Source: a virus
DNA length: 52,173 nt
Virus record (IMG/VR): IMGVR_UViG_3300023199_000094
Span: 1-52,173 of that record
Strand: one strand, 5' to 3'
How positions within the stretch are numbered: the stretch's first letter is position 1; each line of letters begins with the position of its first letter. The translations under genes were made by a program, and so were the position numbers. The notes beneath the pieces were generated by a model. It made no database searches and was not told the DNA's origin. It saw only the letters and a list, made by a program, of their open reading frames with translations. Shown in pieces: positions 10,044-17,692 of the stretch.

Positions 10044-10547
10044 TTAGGTTAGGTCTTTTCGGACCGACGTTAACTCTAACCTGAACTGATACACCGCTAG
10101 GCCGTTATCCTCAATCCCGACAAGAATTGGTTCATTAAGTGGGTTAACGCTATGTACACAGAGACAGCCCACTTGAAACTGAACATTTATCCGTCGTTTA
10201 AAGAATAAGAATAACCTCGCTGCATCGTTTTGTGCTTTATCTCGGTGTCCACCGTAGATGTTGAAACTAACCGCTCCTCTGGTCTTAGCGGGGCGAGTTT
10301 GAGACCCAAAAGGGTCTAAAATAATCTCATTACGTATGACGACTACAATGTCGTCTCTAGCCGACTGACTAGCGCCGTCTTGATCGTAATATTCTTTCGG
10401 TAACAAATCCACGAAAAGGTTTTCCGAAAAAGCCAACGTACGGCCGTTCGATAGCTCGATCCCCAAGCCACTGAGGTAGATAGCCACCGCGCGGTCGTGA
10501 GTGACGACCGGGGGCAAAATCTCTGGGAACTCGGGGTTATACGCCAT
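10044..10547 (-). CDS. Probable tail terminator / tail completion protein
   Basis: This 167-residue protein starts at ATG 10547, one base into the stop of the upstream gene (TAATG). Its size and its place between the connector genes and the tail tube gene match the tail terminator (lambda gpU or SPP1 gp17 type). That protein caps the tube after polymerisation and makes the joint to the head. Features seen include an N-terminal helix followed by beta-rich sequence and a central segment with YGGHRDKAQNDAARLFLFF, the kind of helix found in these small alpha/beta proteins. The assignment is from gene order and size. Confidence 0.55.
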   Translation of the reverse strand: MAYNPEFPEILPPVVTHDRAVAIYLSGLGIELSNGRTLAFSENLFVDLLPKEYYDQDGASQSARDDIVVVIRNEIILDPFGSQTRPAKTRGAVSFNIYGGHRDKAQNDAARLFLFFKRRINVQFQVGCLCVHSVNPLNEPILVGIEDNGLAVYQFRLELTSVRKDLT

Positions 10548-10999
10548 TATACTTCTGGTTTACTCGACCGTTTTAATAGATACCGCTGGTGTATGTTCGT
10601 GTTGAATATACCTGCGTCGTGTTTGTCAGTGCTAATTATGAACCACGTCGAAAACGAATCAAACAACACCATATCGCCTGTGGTGAAATCTCGGTCAATG
10701 TCAGGGTGTTCTAACAGGCGTTCTTGTATCCATTTACTCATCTCCCAAACAGCGTCGACGTCTTCAGCCAGTACAGTCAATTCCTGACGGCGCTGCCGGT
10801 CCACGTCAACCCAAGTCTGCAGTATCCACGGGGCGATGTCTACGACTAAGTCTATCTCCTCGTACGACGGCTCTCCGGCCGGTGTGCGAGCGCCGTAGAG
10901 GTCCCTATATGGAGACGCTGCGGTCTGTCCCGTCTCATCAGCGCGTTTCTTTAACGCAACTTTTATAAGACGTGCGTTCGTAGTCGAATTATAAGTCAT
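10547..10999 (-). CDS. Probable head-tail joining protein
   Basis: This 150-residue protein sits between the adaptor-like gene and the probable tail terminator, where head-closure (SPP1 gp16 or HK97 connector) proteins are usually encoded. The C-terminal third is beta-rich (DMVLFDSFSTWFIIS). The start overlaps the upstream stop as ATGA (10996-10999). No diagnostic motif was recognised, so the role is inferred from gene order only. The alternative is an unrelated minor structural protein. Confidence 0.4.
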   Translation of the reverse strand: MTYNSTTNARLIKVALKKRADETGQTAASPYRDLYGARTPAGEPSYEEIDLVVDIAPWILQTWVDVDRQRRQELTVLAEDVDAVWEMSKWIQERLLEHPDIDRDFTTGDMVLFDSFSTWFIISTDKHDAGIFNTNIHQRYLLKRSSKPEV

Positions 11000-11565
11000 G
11001 ATTGCACTGATCTAAAAACGCGGTCAAGGTTACCAGTCTTAGCTAATAAAGGCCGGACTAGATTGTAAGCTTCCGGACAGAGTTTATGCGTACGCGCATG
11101 TCTTGGATCCGCTGACTCTGTTCCACCTGCTCGCGTCACACTAAAAATACCTTGCGCTTGATGATCTAGTCTCTCATCCAACTGAACACCGCGAAGTGTA
11201 TTATTTAATATGTACCAAGCCTGCTCACAACAGCCCTGAGCAATAATAACAGGTATCGACTGTTCAAGATAGAAAATATCACCATAACTACCAATACCAA
11301 GGTATCTCGGCCATTCGCGAATTTGTTGAATAATCAGTTTATGACCGACCCAATACTGTTGGTCTAGTTGCAAAGTCGCTTCGCGCAAAGCGCTTATACG
11401 GTCTAGGGGAGCCGACGGATCTTGTTCAGGAACAGAGAACCACGCGGCTTTACGCGTTAGCGTATCGCTAAAATAATCGTTAGAATAGTTCACTGTTGCG
11501 TACGGCAACACGGGCTGGTGAAAATCTAACTGCGTTTGATAACCATTATCCGTATTGGCAGGCAT
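10996..11565 (-). CDS. Head-tail adaptor, DnaT-like-fold type
   Basis: The 189-residue sequence has the pattern of phage connector proteins often annotated as putative DnaT-like ssDNA-binding: an ALREATLQLD helix, then a tyrosine/glycine segment, a WPR motif near residue 84, a helix with IPVIIAQGCCEQAW, and a PLL-type C-terminal helix. These proteins form the ring under the portal. The gene lies after the capsid genes and before the joining and terminator genes, which fits. It ends in an ATGA overlap with the next gene. The family match was made by eye and should be confirmed by a profile search. Confidence 0.55.
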   Translation of the reverse strand: MPANTDNGYQTQLDFHQPVLPYATVNYSNDYFSDTLTRKAAWFSVPEQDPSAPLDRISALREATLQLDQQYWVGHKLIIQQIREWPRYLGIGSYGDIFYLEQSIPVIIAQGCCEQAWYILNNTLRGVQLDERLDHQAQGIFSVTRAGGTESADPRHARTHKLCPEAYNLVRPLLAKTGNLDRVFRSVQS

Positions 11566-11578
11566 TTTACATCCTTTA

Positions 11579-12127
11579 CTATAACAGTCGTCCCAATACG
11601 GTCACAGAACCTATAACAGCGGCCAACATACCGACCAAACGTCCGGCGGTAGAGGCAAAAGCTCTCTTCTCTTTAGAGGCATCGGCTTTGGTTTGAAGAG
11701 CTTCTATCACTGCTTTCTGATCTCGTTTAAGTACTTGAATATTTGCGCGGGTGTCGTCTAGAGAAGTAGAAAAGATTTTAACACTACGCGATAATTTACT
11801 AAACGCGCCTTCCACTTTTTCCCAAATATCAGGATCGCGCTTGGCTTTTGATTCGGCTGAGGAGACTTCTCTTTTCACACTCCGTAGGCGATCAGAAATA
11901 TCCTCTAAGATGTCTTCTAGGTCTTCCGTGCGACGGCTGTTGATATCGCGCTCGTTCCTTGCCGAAATTATCTCTCGCTTCAGCGATTCAATAACTCGTT
12001 TAGCCGTGCTTAAACGTTTCTCTAAATCACGCGCCTCTCTGTCTATAAAATCAAAAAAGTCATCAACGTCGTCTAAGACACCAAAGCGATCTAATATAGT
12101 ATCTTTAAGAGAAGATAAAACACTCAC
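11579..12127 (-). CDS. Coiled-coil protein with C-terminal membrane segment
   Basis: Of 182 residues, about 30-150 form a charged coiled coil (many Glu/Arg/Lys heptads), and the last ~25 residues (AGRLVGMLAAVIGSVTVLGR) form a hydrophobic helix. The function is unknown. A tail-anchored coil in the connector region could be a minor virion protein. Its first ten codons lie inside the left 107-bp repeat, and a second copy of the same start is fused to CsaA on the other side of the GC-rich insert. In the uninterrupted phage this gene would directly follow the HK97 gp10-like gene with a short gap. Confidence 0.6.
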   Translation of the reverse strand: MSVLSSLKDTILDRFGVLDDVDDFFDFIDREARDLEKRLSTAKRVIESLKREIISARNERDINSRRTEDLEDILEDISDRLRSVKREVSSAESKAKRDPDIWEKVEGAFSKLSRSVKIFSTSLDDTRANIQVLKRDQKAVIEALQTKADASKEKRAFASTAGRLVGMLAAVIGSVTVLGRLL

Positions 12128-12203
12128 TGCACCACTCCTTAGTACTTAGACAATAAGAATAACTCATATTCCGTGGCTAAAAGAACTTGATAAAACTCTC
12201 CAT
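12097..12203. repeat. 107-bp direct repeat, left copy
   Basis: This is identical to 14133-14239 over its full length. It covers the end of the HK97 gp10-like gene, the intergenic gap and the first codons of the coiled-coil gene. This copy supplies the intact start of the coiled-coil gene, plus a useless fragment of the gp10-like tail. Confidence 0.97.
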
Positions 12204-14132
12204 CCGCGGATGGCCGCGGGATGCGGGCCACGGGCGGCTCAGCGGCGGCCGACCGAGGGCCAGCGCGCCACCGACTCGCGCACACGGGCAAACTCGCCGG
12301 CCGGCACGCGGTACAGCTCGCGCAGCAGCCGGTCCGCCTCGTCCTCCACGTCGCGCACGTCCGCGTCGGCGTCGGCTGAGAGACGCCCCGCCAGCTCGCG
12401 GGCCATCGCCGCCAGCCGGTCGCGGGCATCCACCGCCAGCGGCGGGCAGGGCAACGTGCGCAGGTGCTTCACCTTCACCTGCGGCGACGTCTTCTGCCGC
12501 GCGTCCGGCCAGGTCACCCGGTGGAACCACGCCAGCAACGCGCTGTTGAGCAGCACCGCAAGCGCCTCCACCAGCTCGTCGGGCGCCTCGCACGCCAGCA
12601 CGCTGTTGCGGAAGTACGTCGGCCGGCCCGTCCCGTGCAACGCCGCCAGCGGACGGTCGGCCGTCTGCCGCAACAGCAGCGGAACCGCCTGGTAGCGCTC
12701 CAGCTGCCCGATCCGTGGTGGCGTCACACCGGGCGGCACCGCGGCCGGCGGCGCGACCCGCAGCCACTCCGACGGCTCGCCGACGACAAACGGCCGCACG
12801 TCGCGTCCGCGTCGGCACGGCAGCCAGAACGCCCCGTCCACTCCCTCGACGCCGGACCGGCTGGCCTCCCCCGCCGGCCGCTCGCGCGCGATCAGCTGCG
12901 CGGCCACGCCGCCGGTGTGCACGCCGGGGTCGGCAAACGACACGCCCGGCAGGTCGACCAGCTTCGGCAGCAACGTCAGCCGCGCCAGCAGCGACTCGTG
13001 CCCCGTTGGCGTGGCATGCCCGACCACCGCCCCCTCGCTGGCCGTGGCGGCCGCCAGCCAGCCATCCACCGCCGGCGGCGAGTCGTCGGCGCGCGGCGGG
13101 CCGAGCACCAGGATCACCGCCGGCCCGGTCACGCCGTCGAACGCCGACTCGCCGACACGCTCGATGTGCCGCAGCCGGTGGCGGCGCAGCAGCGCCCGGC
13201 GCACGCCGCGGTAGCCGTCGAGGTGTGCGACCTGCTCGGGCACAATCGCGCCGATCACGCCGTCGTCGGCGACGAGGTCGGACGCCAGCTCGAGAAACGC
13301 GCCGTGCGCGGAGGGGAAGCCGGCCATCCCGAGCGGAAACGCCTCGCGCAGTGCCGCGCGCCGCTCGTCGGAGAGGGCGTGCGCCTGGCGGTTGCCCCAC
13401 GAGATCCAGGGCGGGTTGAGCAGCACCACGTCGAACGGCTCGACGCCGGCCCACGTCGCGCGGTCGAGTGCGTCAGCGGTGCGCAGGTTGGCGCCCGGCA
13501 ACGCGGCGCGCGCGGCTGCCACTGCATCGGGGTCCACGTCCACGCCGTGCAGCTTGAGCGCTGCAACCGGCTGCTGCGCGGCCGCCAGCAGGAAGACGCC
13601 GTGACCGACCGCCGGATCGAGCACGCGCACACCGCGCGTGCGCCGCAGCTGCGCGAAGGCAAGCTGCGTGATGTGCCCGGCCAGCTCACGCGAGGTGGCG
13701 TGCGCGCCGAACGGATGCTGCCGGGACGGGCGCGGCACGGCTACGCCACCCGCGTGCCGGGCGGCACGTCTGCGTCGGGCGCCAGCAGGATTACGTCAAG
13801 CGGCGTCCCCGCGTCCGCGTCCGGCACCGCGCCGAGCACGAGCACCTCGCTGCGAACGGACGCCACCTGCCGCGGCGGCAGGTTGACCACCGCGCAGACC
13901 TGCCGGCCGACAAGGCCGCGCCGTTCGCGCGGATCACCCGGATCACCCGCGCAGTCCGCTTCGCCAGCCGCCACACCACCCGCGCGGCCCGCCTTGCCGG
14001 GAAGATAGCGCCGCGTGATCTGTGCACTGCTGCGCTTCACGCCCAGCGGGCCGAAGTCGATCCACAGCTGCAGCGCCGGCTTGCGCGCCTGCGGGAACGG
14101 CTCGGCGCGCACCACCGTGCCGACGCGCAGCT
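12204..14132. mobile_element. GC-rich foreign insert between 107-bp repeats
   Basis: This is 1929 bases of obviously much higher GC than the phage, with abrupt borders exactly at the repeat edges. It carries a CsaA-like gene lacking its native first residues and a complete DNA methyltransferase gene, in operon order on the minus strand like the phage genes. No transposase, integrase or terminal inverted repeat is visible. A 107-bp duplication is too long for an ordinary transposition. Possibilities are single-crossover integration of a 2036-bp circle bearing the phage segment, repair of a long-staggered break, or an assembly chimera. The mobile-element type is used only because no better category exists. 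Confidence 0.6.
12239..13738 (-). CDS. N6-adenine-type DNA methyltransferase (Eco57I/TaqI-like)
   Basis: This 499-residue protein has a GTG start at 13738, just after the csaA stop. It shows S-adenosylmethionine motif I (LDPAVGHGVFLLAA, about residue 40) and catalytic motif IV (NPPW, near residue 109), as in N6-adenine methylases. The C-terminal half has an 'ALAVLLNSALLAWFHRVTWP' segment and a following 'LRTLPCPPL' segment, a pattern of the target recognition domains in type IIG and TaqI-like enzymes. No nuclease motif is seen, so it is probably a solitary methylase that could shield DNA from host restriction. Codon use is strongly GC-ending, unlike every phage gene around it. The stop at 12239 lies 36 bases inside the insert, so the gene is complete. 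Confidence 0.8.
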   Translation of the reverse strand: MPRPSRQHPFGAHATSRELAGHITQLAFAQLRRTRGVRVLDPAVGHGVFLLAAAQQPVAALKLHGVDVDPDAVAAARAALPGANLRTADALDRATWAGVEPFDVVLLNPPWISWGNRQAHALSDERRAALREAFPLGMAGFPSAHGAFLELASDLVADDGVIGAIVPEQVAHLDGYRGVRRALLRRHRLRHIERVGESAFDGVTGPAVILVLGPPRADDSPPAVDGWLAAATASEGAVVGHATPTGHESLLARLTLLPKLVDLPGVSFADPGVHTGGVAAQLIARERPAGEASRSGVEGVDGAFWLPCRRGRDVRPFVVGEPSEWLRVAPPAAVPPGVTPPRIGQLERYQAVPLLLRQTADRPLAALHGTGRPTYFRNSVLACEAPDELVEALAVLLNSALLAWFHRVTWPDARQKTSPQVKVKHLRTLPCPPLAVDARDRLAAMARELAGRLSADADADVRDVEDEADRLLRELYRVPAGEFARVRESVARWPSVGRR

Positions 14133-14163
14133 TAGTATCTTTAAGAGAAGATAAAACACTCAC
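13741..14163 (-). CDS. csaA: CsaA-like tRNA-binding/chaperone protein fused to phage N-terminus
   Basis: The body matches the CsaA family closely: LRVGTVVRAEPFP, then ARKPALQLWIDFG, KRSSAQIT, then QVCAVVNLPPRQV, SEVLVLGA and a terminal GTRVA. CsaA is an OB-fold dimer that binds tRNA and has been described as a secretion chaperone. The first ten residues (MSVLSSLKDT) are those of the phage coiled-coil protein and come from the 107-bp repeat, so the native CsaA N-terminus has been replaced in frame. A Gly/Ala-rich insertion of about 30 residues sits between SSAQIT and LVGRQV, where the usual family member is short. The phage start and ribosome site would drive translation. Confidence 0.8.
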   Translation of the reverse strand: MSVLSSLKDTKLRVGTVVRAEPFPQARKPALQLWIDFGPLGVKRSSAQITRRYLPGKAGRAGGVAAGEADCAGDPGDPRERRGLVGRQVCAVVNLPPRQVASVRSEVLVLGAVPDADAGTPLDVILLAPDADVPPGTRVA

Positions 14164-14239
14164 TGCACCACTCCTTAGTACTTAGACAATAAGAATAACT
14201 CATATTCCGTGGCTAAAAGAACTTGATAAAACTCTCCAT
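14133..14239. repeat. 107-bp direct repeat, right copy
   Basis: This is identical to 12097-12203, at an offset of 2036 bases. This copy supplies the intact 3' end of the HK97 gp10-like gene; its copy of the coiled-coil gene start reads into csaA. Confidence 0.97.
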
Positions 14240-14591
14240 TGTCTACTAACGGTTTTTCCAAAAACTTAGCAGGGCCGAAGAAACCTAGGCTGGGGTGATT
14301 AAAGGGTTTTTCGTGTTGTATTTTGGCGTACACAACATTGGCACTACCGTAAACGACACGCGCTACTTTTACAGCATCCTCCAGACTAGGCAGTTCTTCG
14401 ACCCTGCCTGATTTCAGTAACTCACCTGTCAAAACCGGGACGTACAGCCGTGAGTCTTTTAGTAACTCTTTAGCCACGACCCTAATCGCATGGTTCGCGG
14501 CTTCCGGCACCGTCTGAGCGTACCGCACCAGACCTTGCACAAGAGAGCTACTAGAAAACGAAACGTCAATAGTCCCGATGACTTTAGGCAT
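14175..14591 (-). CDS. HK97 gp10-like head-tail protein
   Basis: In this 138-residue protein the central segment, with a helix followed by YVPVLTGELLKSG (about residues 52-64), is the recognisable signature of the HK97 gp10 family, whose members have a (V/T)P.(L/D)TG.L..S motif and act in head-tail joining or tail completion. The start overlaps the upstream stop as TAATG at 14589-14593. The last ~20 codons lie inside the right 107-bp repeat, and a dead fragment of them is repeated at 12139-12203. In the phage without the insert the next gene would be the coiled-coil protein. Confidence 0.7.
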   Translation of the reverse strand: MPKVIGTIDVSFSSSSLVQGLVRYAQTVPEAANHAIRVVAKELLKDSRLYVPVLTGELLKSGRVEELPSLEDAVKVARVVYGSANVVYAKIQHEKPFNHPSLGFFGPAKFLEKPLVDNGEFYQVLLATEYELFLLSKY

Positions 14592-15349
14592 TACTCTTTA
14601 ACAGCGGGGGGTACCACCGGCTTTTTATTACTGTCTTCTGTTACAGGAGGGGCCGGCGGTATCTTCATAGCGGCCTTAACCTCTTCAGGAGGTAGTACCG
14701 AAGTCGCCTTTGCTGCCGAATAACCAGTAGTGACCGACTTGCTCCTCTGTTCGTAACGCTCGCCTGTTTCCGGCGAGTCAGCAATAAGATTACTTACGCG
14801 GAAGATATCCTTAACGTTCGGTCGTTCGTCCTTATTCTGAACAACCGAAACAGCGTTAGAACGCTGAATGTTATAGACCTTACGCCAAATTTCTCCTTTC
14901 ATAACCGAACGGATGTTATCATCGTTCGTGTCGAAATTATCCCAATATAGAAGATGGACATGTTCTCTCATGTCATCGCCAGCCGACCACTGCGTACGCG
15001 TCAACGCCTTATTCTGGTTGTTCACGTAGTCAATAATCTGTCTCGCCACAGGAAGCGTGTACGAGTTGGCTTTGGGACCTATGTAATAGCGACGTCGATT
15101 CCACAAAACACTAAACTTGTGCGACGACGAAATCCTAAACGTATTTTCTTTAATCTCTGCCTGTAGTCGCGAGCAGACAGGTTCGTGCTGGCGTGTTATT
15201 TCCTTCAAAATCTCGATAGGGGGTACTTCTTCCCCAATCTCACCTGCAGTATAACCCTGATTAATAAGCTTACGATAAGTGTGGGTCGTTATGTCTCGAA
15301 GCAGTTCTAGAGCGTTTGCACTTGAAATTTGAGCAGCGATCTTGTCCAT
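14591..15349 (-). CDS. Unknown head-region protein
   Basis: This 252-residue protein has a compact N-terminal domain of about 190 residues and a Pro/Lys/Ala-rich tail (for example IPPAPPVTEDSNKKPVVPPA) that looks disordered. It lies directly after the major capsid gene and its terminator, and before the gp10-like gene. A role in the head-tail connector or as a capsid accessory protein is likely from position, but no family was recognised. It ends in a TAATG overlap with the next gene, so the two are probably translated together. Confidence 0.6.
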   Translation of the reverse strand: MDKIAAQISSANALELLRDITTHTYRKLINQGYTAGEIGEEVPPIEILKEITRQHEPVCSRLQAEIKENTFRISSSHKFSVLWNRRRYYIGPKANSYTLPVARQIIDYVNNQNKALTRTQWSAGDDMREHVHLLYWDNFDTNDDNIRSVMKGEIWRKVYNIQRSNAVSVVQNKDERPNVKDIFRVSNLIADSPETGERYEQRSKSVTTGYSAAKATSVLPPEEVKAAMKIPPAPPVTEDSNKKPVVPPAVKE

Positions 15350-15373
15350 TTAAACCTTCCTTGTAGTAAAACG

Positions 15374-15418
15374 AAAAAGGGGGTGAGGTTGCGAACAATA
15401 ACACAAACCCTCACCCCC
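15374..15418 (-). terminator. Rho-independent terminator after the major capsid gene
   Basis: A 10-bp GC-rich stem (15379-15388 with 15409-15418) and a 20-nt loop are followed on the minus strand by CTTTTTCG. Its position right behind the capsid gene would cap the highly expressed capsid transcript started at 16475-16503. Confidence 0.75.
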
Positions 15419-15434
15419 TAATTCGACTTATGTA

Positions 15435-16391
15435 TTAAGCAGCAAGGTCGCGAATCGAAGCCGCGTGCCACGGATTCTCATAGGCGAACTGGCTGTAGTG
15501 TTTAACAAAGAACTGCGAAGCGTCAAAGGAACCCGGATCACGAGGCTCCACAGCAAAGTCCTGTAGAAGCTTCCACTTGATCTGGCTCATGTCGATAAAG
15601 TCCATGCGCCCCGGCTCGTAATCCGGCACCGCAACCACAGGAATGCCCGTGAATAGAAGGGTATCAAAACCACCCTCCATGCGTTGCGATTCTTGACGAC
15701 GGCGCCGCTCCTCAAGCAACGTACCATAAGACGTCCAAAGATCATAATTACAGAGAATATGCGAGACGGTAGCGCCGCGCGTTCTCATTTCATTATAAGC
15801 TTGGAACATCAAGGTTTCGGTAAGCGGGCGAGGGACACCGCCGTTGCTGAGAACGAACGATCTCCACCACGCATTTACCGACCGATCAATACCGGCATAG
15901 GTCGTAACAAGTGAACCATCGTCGATAGCCGCCTGAATACCGGTAATATTAGCGCCATCAGAACGCAGAACCGGATTGGCACCGTTAAGGTTACCAACAC
16001 CATCCGCCAGAAGCTGGAACTCAATCTGACGCTTCAGGTCACGCATGGCCTGAGACGTCTCAGTAGCAATCGCATTAATAATCGAGTTCTGCGATTCCGA
16101 CTGAGCCTGAGCCAGACCAGTCACACGAATAACAGCTTTATTTAGCTTCCAATCAAGCTTTGCCGTTTCGTATGCCTGCTCACCGGCGCTACCGAAATTT
16201 TCAGTCTCGAAGTACGAACCAACCGAGCTGTTGCCCGCGTAGTTCACCTTCCACTGAATATCCTTCTCTTTATAAGTCTCAACCTTCGGCGCAACAATAT
16301 TACCAAAAACCGTATCGCGACGAAGAGTTTCTCTGAACGCAGGGCCAAACTGTTCACGGATTAGTTTGGCCACTTCAGAAGCTTCGAACAT
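15435..16391 (-). CDS. Major capsid protein, HK97 fold
   Basis: This 318-residue protein has features of HK97-type capsid proteins. An extended N-arm comes first, followed by a segment with 'FGSAGEQAYETAKLDWKL'. A spine helix (TSQAMRDLKRQIEFQLL) lies near residues 105-125. A C-terminal beta region has 'FTGIPVVAVPDYEPGRMDFID' and ends with 'AYENPWHAASIRDL'. AGAGGAA lies 7 nt before the ATG at 16391. It has its own near-consensus promoter upstream and a terminator downstream, and follows a scaffold-like gene. All of these are typical of the main head subunit. Confidence 0.85.
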   Translation of the reverse strand: MFEASEVAKLIREQFGPAFRETLRRDTVFGNIVAPKVETYKEKDIQWKVNYAGNSSVGSYFETENFGSAGEQAYETAKLDWKLNKAVIRVTGLAQAQSESQNSIINAIATETSQAMRDLKRQIEFQLLADGVGNLNGANPVLRSDGANITGIQAAIDDGSLVTTYAGIDRSVNAWWRSFVLSNGGVPRPLTETLMFQAYNEMRTRGATVSHILCNYDLWTSYGTLLEERRRRQESQRMEGGFDTLLFTGIPVVAVPDYEPGRMDFIDMSQIKWKLLQDFAVEPRDPGSFDASQFFVKHYSQFAYENPWHAASIRDLAA

Positions 16392-16474
16392 TTTCGTTCC
16401 TCTTTACAGAAGTGCCATTGTTATTTTCCATGGTCCCTGCGTCCACAGGCGTACCCTCTCTGTGTACCGTGTGT

Positions 16475-16503
16475 AGGATAGAGTATCTAGGCGTAGATGT
16501 CAA
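16475..16503 (-). promoter_or_regulatory. Sigma70-like promoter for the major capsid gene
   Basis: On the minus strand a perfect TTGACA (16498-16503) is separated by 17 bases from TATCCT (16475-16480, four of six matches to TATAAT). The -35 box overlaps the stop of the scaffold-like gene. The start would fall near 16468, leaving a leader of about 75 nt before the capsid ATG. A dedicated promoter would give extra capsid transcript. Confidence 0.65.
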
Positions 16504-17681
16504 CCTTTGTTTTGCATCGCTTTCATGCGTGCTATAAAGCTTTGCTGTGCTGACTCTAACGTCACCGGGGTGGTTTTCTTAGAGGTTGGTGCCGTCGACT
16601 CAGCTAGTCTCGTTCCCACACTGGTCTTTTTACTGGACTCTGTAACGTTTTCGGACGGAGTTTCATTCCCGGTTTCGGCGGCTCTATGGTTCTGGGCGGC
16701 AACTTCCTTCTCCGCTCGTCTAATAAGACCTTTATGCTTCGAAGAAATATCTTTAATAACAGATGTCCATGGTTGCTTCTTACCATTCAGGTGTAAAGCC
16801 TTTCTCGCTTTATCGAACAGTAGCATAGCATCTTCATTAACCTCGTAACCGCTTTCCTTGAGAGCGTTAGAATACTCTAGACGTAGTTGGTTCGTACGGG
16901 CTTCGTCTCTCTTTTGAAACGCTTTCTTAGCTTCCCTGTTAAGGAAATTACGGTCCGAAACATTTTTATTATGGTCGGAAATCAGTTCAGAAATAATATT
17001 AGCAAACTGCTCCGGCACTGCGTTCGGATCTAACCCAAACCGACGTTTAAAATTACTTTCTGTAATATACTCACTATCCTTAACTTCACCAGATTCAATT
17101 TGCTTAGCTTTAAAACTCTGCCACATAGAGGCTTTATCAAAAGAAACAGGCTTCAGGCGCGACTGGTCTTCAAGAGCCTGTTTCTGCTCTTCGGTGAGAT
17201 CAGTACGAGCATTAGCTAAATTCGAATCCGATTCGGCTTTAGATAAGCGTTCTTTGCGGGCTTCTGCTTGGTTCATAAACCACTGCAGGGTGTTCGGCTC
17301 TACCGTCTCGGACCAAAGCTGAAGAGTTTCTAATACTCGATCTTTTTCGTCAATATTAACAACTGCTTCGTCAATCAGAGCTTGATCTTCAGGAGATATT
17401 TCCGCTTCAGTCTCCGTAGGCTCTTCAGCATCTTCTTCAGGCTCTTGGTCCGTCGCGACCGCTGGGGCATCGTCCGGCGTCGCGGCATCAACGTCCTGTT
17501 GAGGCTCCTCAGCGGGCGTCTCGCCGTCTTTCGGCTGCTCCGATGGCTGAGTACCCGTGGACGAGATCTCCGAGGCTTGAGAAGCTTCTGTAGCGCGCGG
17601 TAGACTCGGCGCCTTCTGAACAAAATTAGCAACTGCCTTTTCTAACGAGGGTGTGTTGTCCGCAGTGTTTTCTTTACTCAT
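16500..17681 (-). CDS. Probable capsid scaffold protein
   Basis: This 393-residue protein has the typical scaffold composition. The N-terminal ~110 residues are acidic, Pro/Glu/Asp-rich and probably disordered. A long charged helical middle (about 120-300) is rich in Lys/Glu/Gln. The Lys/Thr/Ser-rich C-terminus ends in a basic helix (FIARMKAMQNKG) like those that contact the capsid shell. It lies between the minor head protein gene and the major capsid gene, the usual place. Scaffolds guide procapsid assembly and then leave. No protease domain is seen in it or nearby. Confidence 0.7.
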   Translation of the reverse strand: MSKENTADNTPSLEKAVANFVQKAPSLPRATEASQASEISSTGTQPSEQPKDGETPAEEPQQDVDAATPDDAPAVATDQEPEEDAEEPTETEAEISPEDQALIDEAVVNIDEKDRVLETLQLWSETVEPNTLQWFMNQAEARKERLSKAESDSNLANARTDLTEEQKQALEDQSRLKPVSFDKASMWQSFKAKQIESGEVKDSEYITESNFKRRFGLDPNAVPEQFANIISELISDHNKNVSDRNFLNREAKKAFQKRDEARTNQLRLEYSNALKESGYEVNEDAMLLFDKARKALHLNGKKQPWTSVIKDISSKHKGLIRRAEKEVAAQNHRAAETGNETPSENVTESSKKTSVGTRLAESTAPTSKKTTPVTLESAQQSFIARMKAMQNKG

Positions 17682-17692
17682 CAGGTCATATC

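Noticed and set aside
12139-12429. Minus frame joining methylase-shadow sequence to the last 20 residues of the gp10-like protein
   Set aside because: It exists only because the 107-bp repeat carries the gene end. It is a chimera with no start signal of its own.
12187-14008. Long plus-strand frames of up to 514 residues and other large frames in the GC-rich block
   Set aside because: High GC makes stops rare in all frames. These have Arg/Ala/Pro-rich, low-complexity translations, while the csaA and methylase frames show conserved motifs.
12204-14132. Insertion sequence or intron
   Set aside because: There is no transposase, homing endonuclease, intron-like structure or terminal inverted repeat, and the 107-bp duplication is far too long for a usual insertion sequence.
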